Shown one piece after another: positions 5,732 through 7,236 of a DNA stretch of 7,236 bases. This stretch comes from Myxococcales bacterium (GTDB lineage Bacteria > Myxococcota_A > Polyangia > Fen-1088): the NCBI GenBank assembly GCA_003170035.1, contig PMZX01000006.1, forward strand, positions 1 through 7,236, in the 5' to 3' direction. Every line of letters starts with the position of its first letter. Position 1 is the stretch's first letter. The notes beneath the pieces were generated by a model that did no database searches, was not told the DNA's origin, and saw only the letters and a list, made by a program, of their open reading frames with translations. The translations under genes and the position numbers were made by a program.

Positions 5732-7098
5732 TGGGCTATCGTTTCCCTAATCTGCTCCAAATTTGCGACGCTCAGCTGCCCGCTCAGCAGCTTCGGCAGC
5801 AGGGTGTCGCGTAGGGTGGTGAGGGTACGAGAATGTCGGGCGCTTTGTTCTCGTTGCAGGAATAGCGGCTGAACGACTTCATCATAGCGCTTGCCGACGG
5901 CAGTCGGAGGAAGGACCATCGGGATGGCTTTCAGGCTGGTGGTCGGGCGTGAAATGGCGGGAACCCCGGTAGTGCTTGTGTTTGCGAGCAGCGCAGCTTC
6001 GCCAATGGGGGATCTGAAGAACAGATAGACCATCCACGGGCTTGCCTTTCCCTTGTCTACGGAGAGCAGCATCTGACTCTGCGAGACGACGTAGCGTGGA
6101 TAGCGGGGATTGGCAGGCACGATGCCCACCTGACCCAAGGTTCCACGATGCGTGAAAACAAGATCCAGCGACGAGGCTACGGAGGCTTTCAGTTCATCGG
6201 CTTTTGCTTCCGTCAGGAACACAAAGTCGTCATCGACGAAGCCGTCAGTGAGGTTTCCTCCACGCACCACGGGGACTCCATCTGGTACGAAGTTGTCCCT
6301 CGTAATTCGCGAACCAAAGGGGCCCATCGCGATTCGAGTCGCGAGGTCTGCGATGTTGGACACGGTCCATCCCTTCGGGATTGGGCCGAGGTTGGAATCC
6401 TGGAAGGCGGCGGGGAACAGGGCGGCGGTGGGTTTGTCGAGGCCGTCGGGTTTGCGACCGTCGAGTTTGGCGCGGACGGGGTCGAAATCCACGAACCAGC
6501 TCTGGAACAGCGCCCGCGCCATCGCCTCCAGCGTCGCGTTCATCCGCCGGTTCAACTCGATCTTGTCGTCCAGCGCCCCAAGCACCGCCGCGATGGCCTT
6601 CTGGCTGGCGAGGGGCGGGAGTGTCAGCGGTGTGTTTCGTAGGATGCCGAGGTTCGTGTGCGGAACGCCTGTCTGAATAGCGTTCTGGCGAATGTACGCC
6701 TGCTGCTCGGCACTGGTGAAACAGTAATAGACAAAGAGAGCGTCTGCCTTGTCGGCATCGACCGTCAGTTTCATCTGGCTCTGCGAAATCAGGTACCTGT
6801 CCGAGCCCGTCTTCGGTACGAGGGCAACTTGGCCAAGGGTGCCTCGCTGAGTGAACACGAGGTCTCCCGGTTTCGCGCAGTTTGCCGAGAGAGAGTCGGC
6901 CTTCCCCGGCGTAACGTATGCGAATTCGCCGTCCACCCAGCGACCTTGTCCCATGTTGGCCCCCCGTATGACGGGAACGCCTGTCGCCACATAGTCGTCC
7001 GAAACCAGGTCGGAGCCAAAAGGACCACTGACGAGTGCATTGCGGATTGGAGCCGCGATTTCACCTACGGTGCACTCGCTTCTCGCGTCACCCGCCAT
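5728..7098 (-). CDS. hsdS: HsdS, type I restriction-modification specificity subunit
   Basis: A complete 456-aa DNA-specificity subunit, which sets the bipartite recognition site of the HsdM/HsdR complex. Order: first target-recognition domain about 10-160; central conserved helical region about 160-245 (LPPLASQKAIAAVLGALDDKI, then LNRRMNATLEAMARALFQSWFVDFDPV); second recognition domain about 250-400; C-terminal conserved region about 400-445 ending DTLLPKLLSGQL. The two recognition domains share GPFGS (25-29, 259-263), GVPV-RG-N, RGTLGQV (85-91, 318-324), SQSQM (105-109, 339-343) and TGVP (143-146, 377-380), so they are related to each other. Length is normal and the gene looks intact. The ATG at 7098 has AAGGGG 7 bases ahead of it. 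Its stop overlaps the reverse transcriptase ATG. hsdM should lie further right, beyond the ORF6N gene. Confidence 0.93.
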   Translation of the reverse strand: MAGDARSECTVGEIAAPIRNALVSGPFGSDLVSDDYVATGVPVIRGANMGQGRWVDGEFAYVTPGKADSLSANCAKPGDLVFTQRGTLGQVALVPKTGSDRYLISQSQMKLTVDADKADALFVYYCFTSAEQQAYIRQNAIQTGVPHTNLGILRNTPLTLPPLASQKAIAAVLGALDDKIELNRRMNATLEAMARALFQSWFVDFDPVRAKLDGRKPDGLDKPTAALFPAAFQDSNLGPIPKGWTVSNIADLATRIAMGPFGSRITRDNFVPDGVPVVRGGNLTDGFVDDDFVFLTEAKADELKASVASSLDLVFTHRGTLGQVGIVPANPRYPRYVVSQSQMLLSVDKGKASPWMVYLFFRSPIGEAALLANTSTTGVPAISRPTTSLKAIPMVLPPTAVGKRYDEVVQPLFLQREQSARHSRTLTTLRDTLLPKLLSGQLSVANLEQIRETIAQ

Positions 7099-7126
7099 AT
7101 GCCAGCCCCTTCAGGTTCGTCATCAT
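7088..7126 (-). other. 12-codon overlapping ORF at the hsdS start
   Basis: ATGATG...TGA encoding MMTNLKGLAYGG. Its start overlaps the ORF6N stop as ATGA and is preceded by AAGGGGG, while its stop lies 8 bases inside hsdS. The hsdS ATG (7098) is within it in another frame. It may couple translation of ORF6N to hsdS, or be the vestige of an earlier hsdS start lost by a small indel. I see no evidence that the peptide itself has a role. Confidence 0.3.
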
Positions 7127-7236
7127 GATTCCCCCTTGCGGAAGCCGATGCGGGGCTTCTCCTTGGGCGCGGGGGTCATCAGGTCGCGGATGGCCTCGAA
7201 GACCATCTTGAATTGACCGTCGTACTTCCTTTCCAG
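7123..7236 (-). CDS. ORF6N-domain DNA-binding protein (C-terminal end only)
   Basis: The last 37 codons of a gene entering from the right edge. The peptide contains LERKYDGQFKMVFEAIRDLM followed by TPAPKEKPRIGFRKGES. The pattern 'KYD-QFK-VF-AI--LM-PP....-IGF' is the typical C-terminus of ORF6N-domain proteins, which commonly sit between hsdM and hsdS and are thought to be phage-derived DNA-binding regulators. The ORF6N domain itself is off the window. Assignment rests on recall of this tail, supported by position. The stop at 7125-7123 is 24 bases from the hsdS ATG. Confidence 0.72.
   Translation of the reverse strand: MERKYDGQFKMVFEAIRDLMTPAPKEKPRIGFRKGES

Noticed and set aside
6148..6680. 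Overlapping plus-strand ORFs of 99-174 aa opposite hsdS
   Set aside because: They are antisense to the conserved central region of HsdS, several frames are open at once, and the products are Arg/Ser-rich with no family pattern.
1..7236. CRISPR array, tRNA, rRNA, insertion sequence or integrase
   Set aside because: No regularly spaced repeats, cloverleaf, transposase or integrase motifs or terminal inverted repeats were found; the only repeats are the hsdR-derived copies.

Overview
This 7.2 kb window is the middle of a type I restriction-modification (hsd) locus whose hsdS and hsdR genes are separated by about 5.6 kb of additional, defence-type genes. All credible genes lie on the minus strand, so transcription runs from position 7236 towards 1. 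The DNA is GC-rich, with a proteobacterial (Pseudomonadota) look to its codon use and HsdS/HsdR proteins. The species cannot be named from the sequence. The reverse transcriptase gene is visibly less GC-rich than hsdS, which fits separate acquisition.

Layout in order of transcription: (1) the last 37 codons of an ORF6N-domain protein, a common neighbour of hsdS; (2) a complete hsdS (specificity subunit, 456 aa) with two target-recognition domains that resemble each other; (3) a 506-aa reverse transcriptase with a YRDD catalytic motif; (4) a 51-codon ORF that is a near-copy of the HsdR N-terminus (a 'stub'); (5) a 762-aa RloC/PrrC-like AAA_13 ATPase with a CxxC zinc-hook-type motif and a possible anticodon-nuclease triad; (6) a 119-aa protein with the DNA-binding-type N-terminus of RhuM and an unrelated tail; (7) a 149-aa DUF6978-like protein; (8) a 256-aa DUF1828/DUF1829 protein; (9) a 104-bp gap holding a decayed third copy of the hsdR 5' end; (10) the first 31 codons of the actual hsdR, which runs off the left edge.

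Neighbouring genes overlap by 4 bp (ATGA or GTGA) at hsdS/RT, stub/ATPase, ATPase/RhuM-like, RhuM-like/DUF6978 and DUF6978/DUF1828. RT and stub are separated by 1 bp. This is almost certainly one translationally coupled operon in which restriction is co-expressed with a reverse transcriptase and an RloC-like suicide or backup effector.

The most striking signals are scars of how the locus was assembled. There are three versions of the hsdR start: the real one, a 91% identical copy in front of the ATPase whose differences are almost all silent, and a decayed one beside the real start. There is also an out-of-frame remnant of an HsdS C-terminus buried in the tail of the RhuM-like gene. Together they suggest that the hsdS-hsdR junction is an acquisition hotspot where cassettes are exchanged by recombination with related hsd loci.
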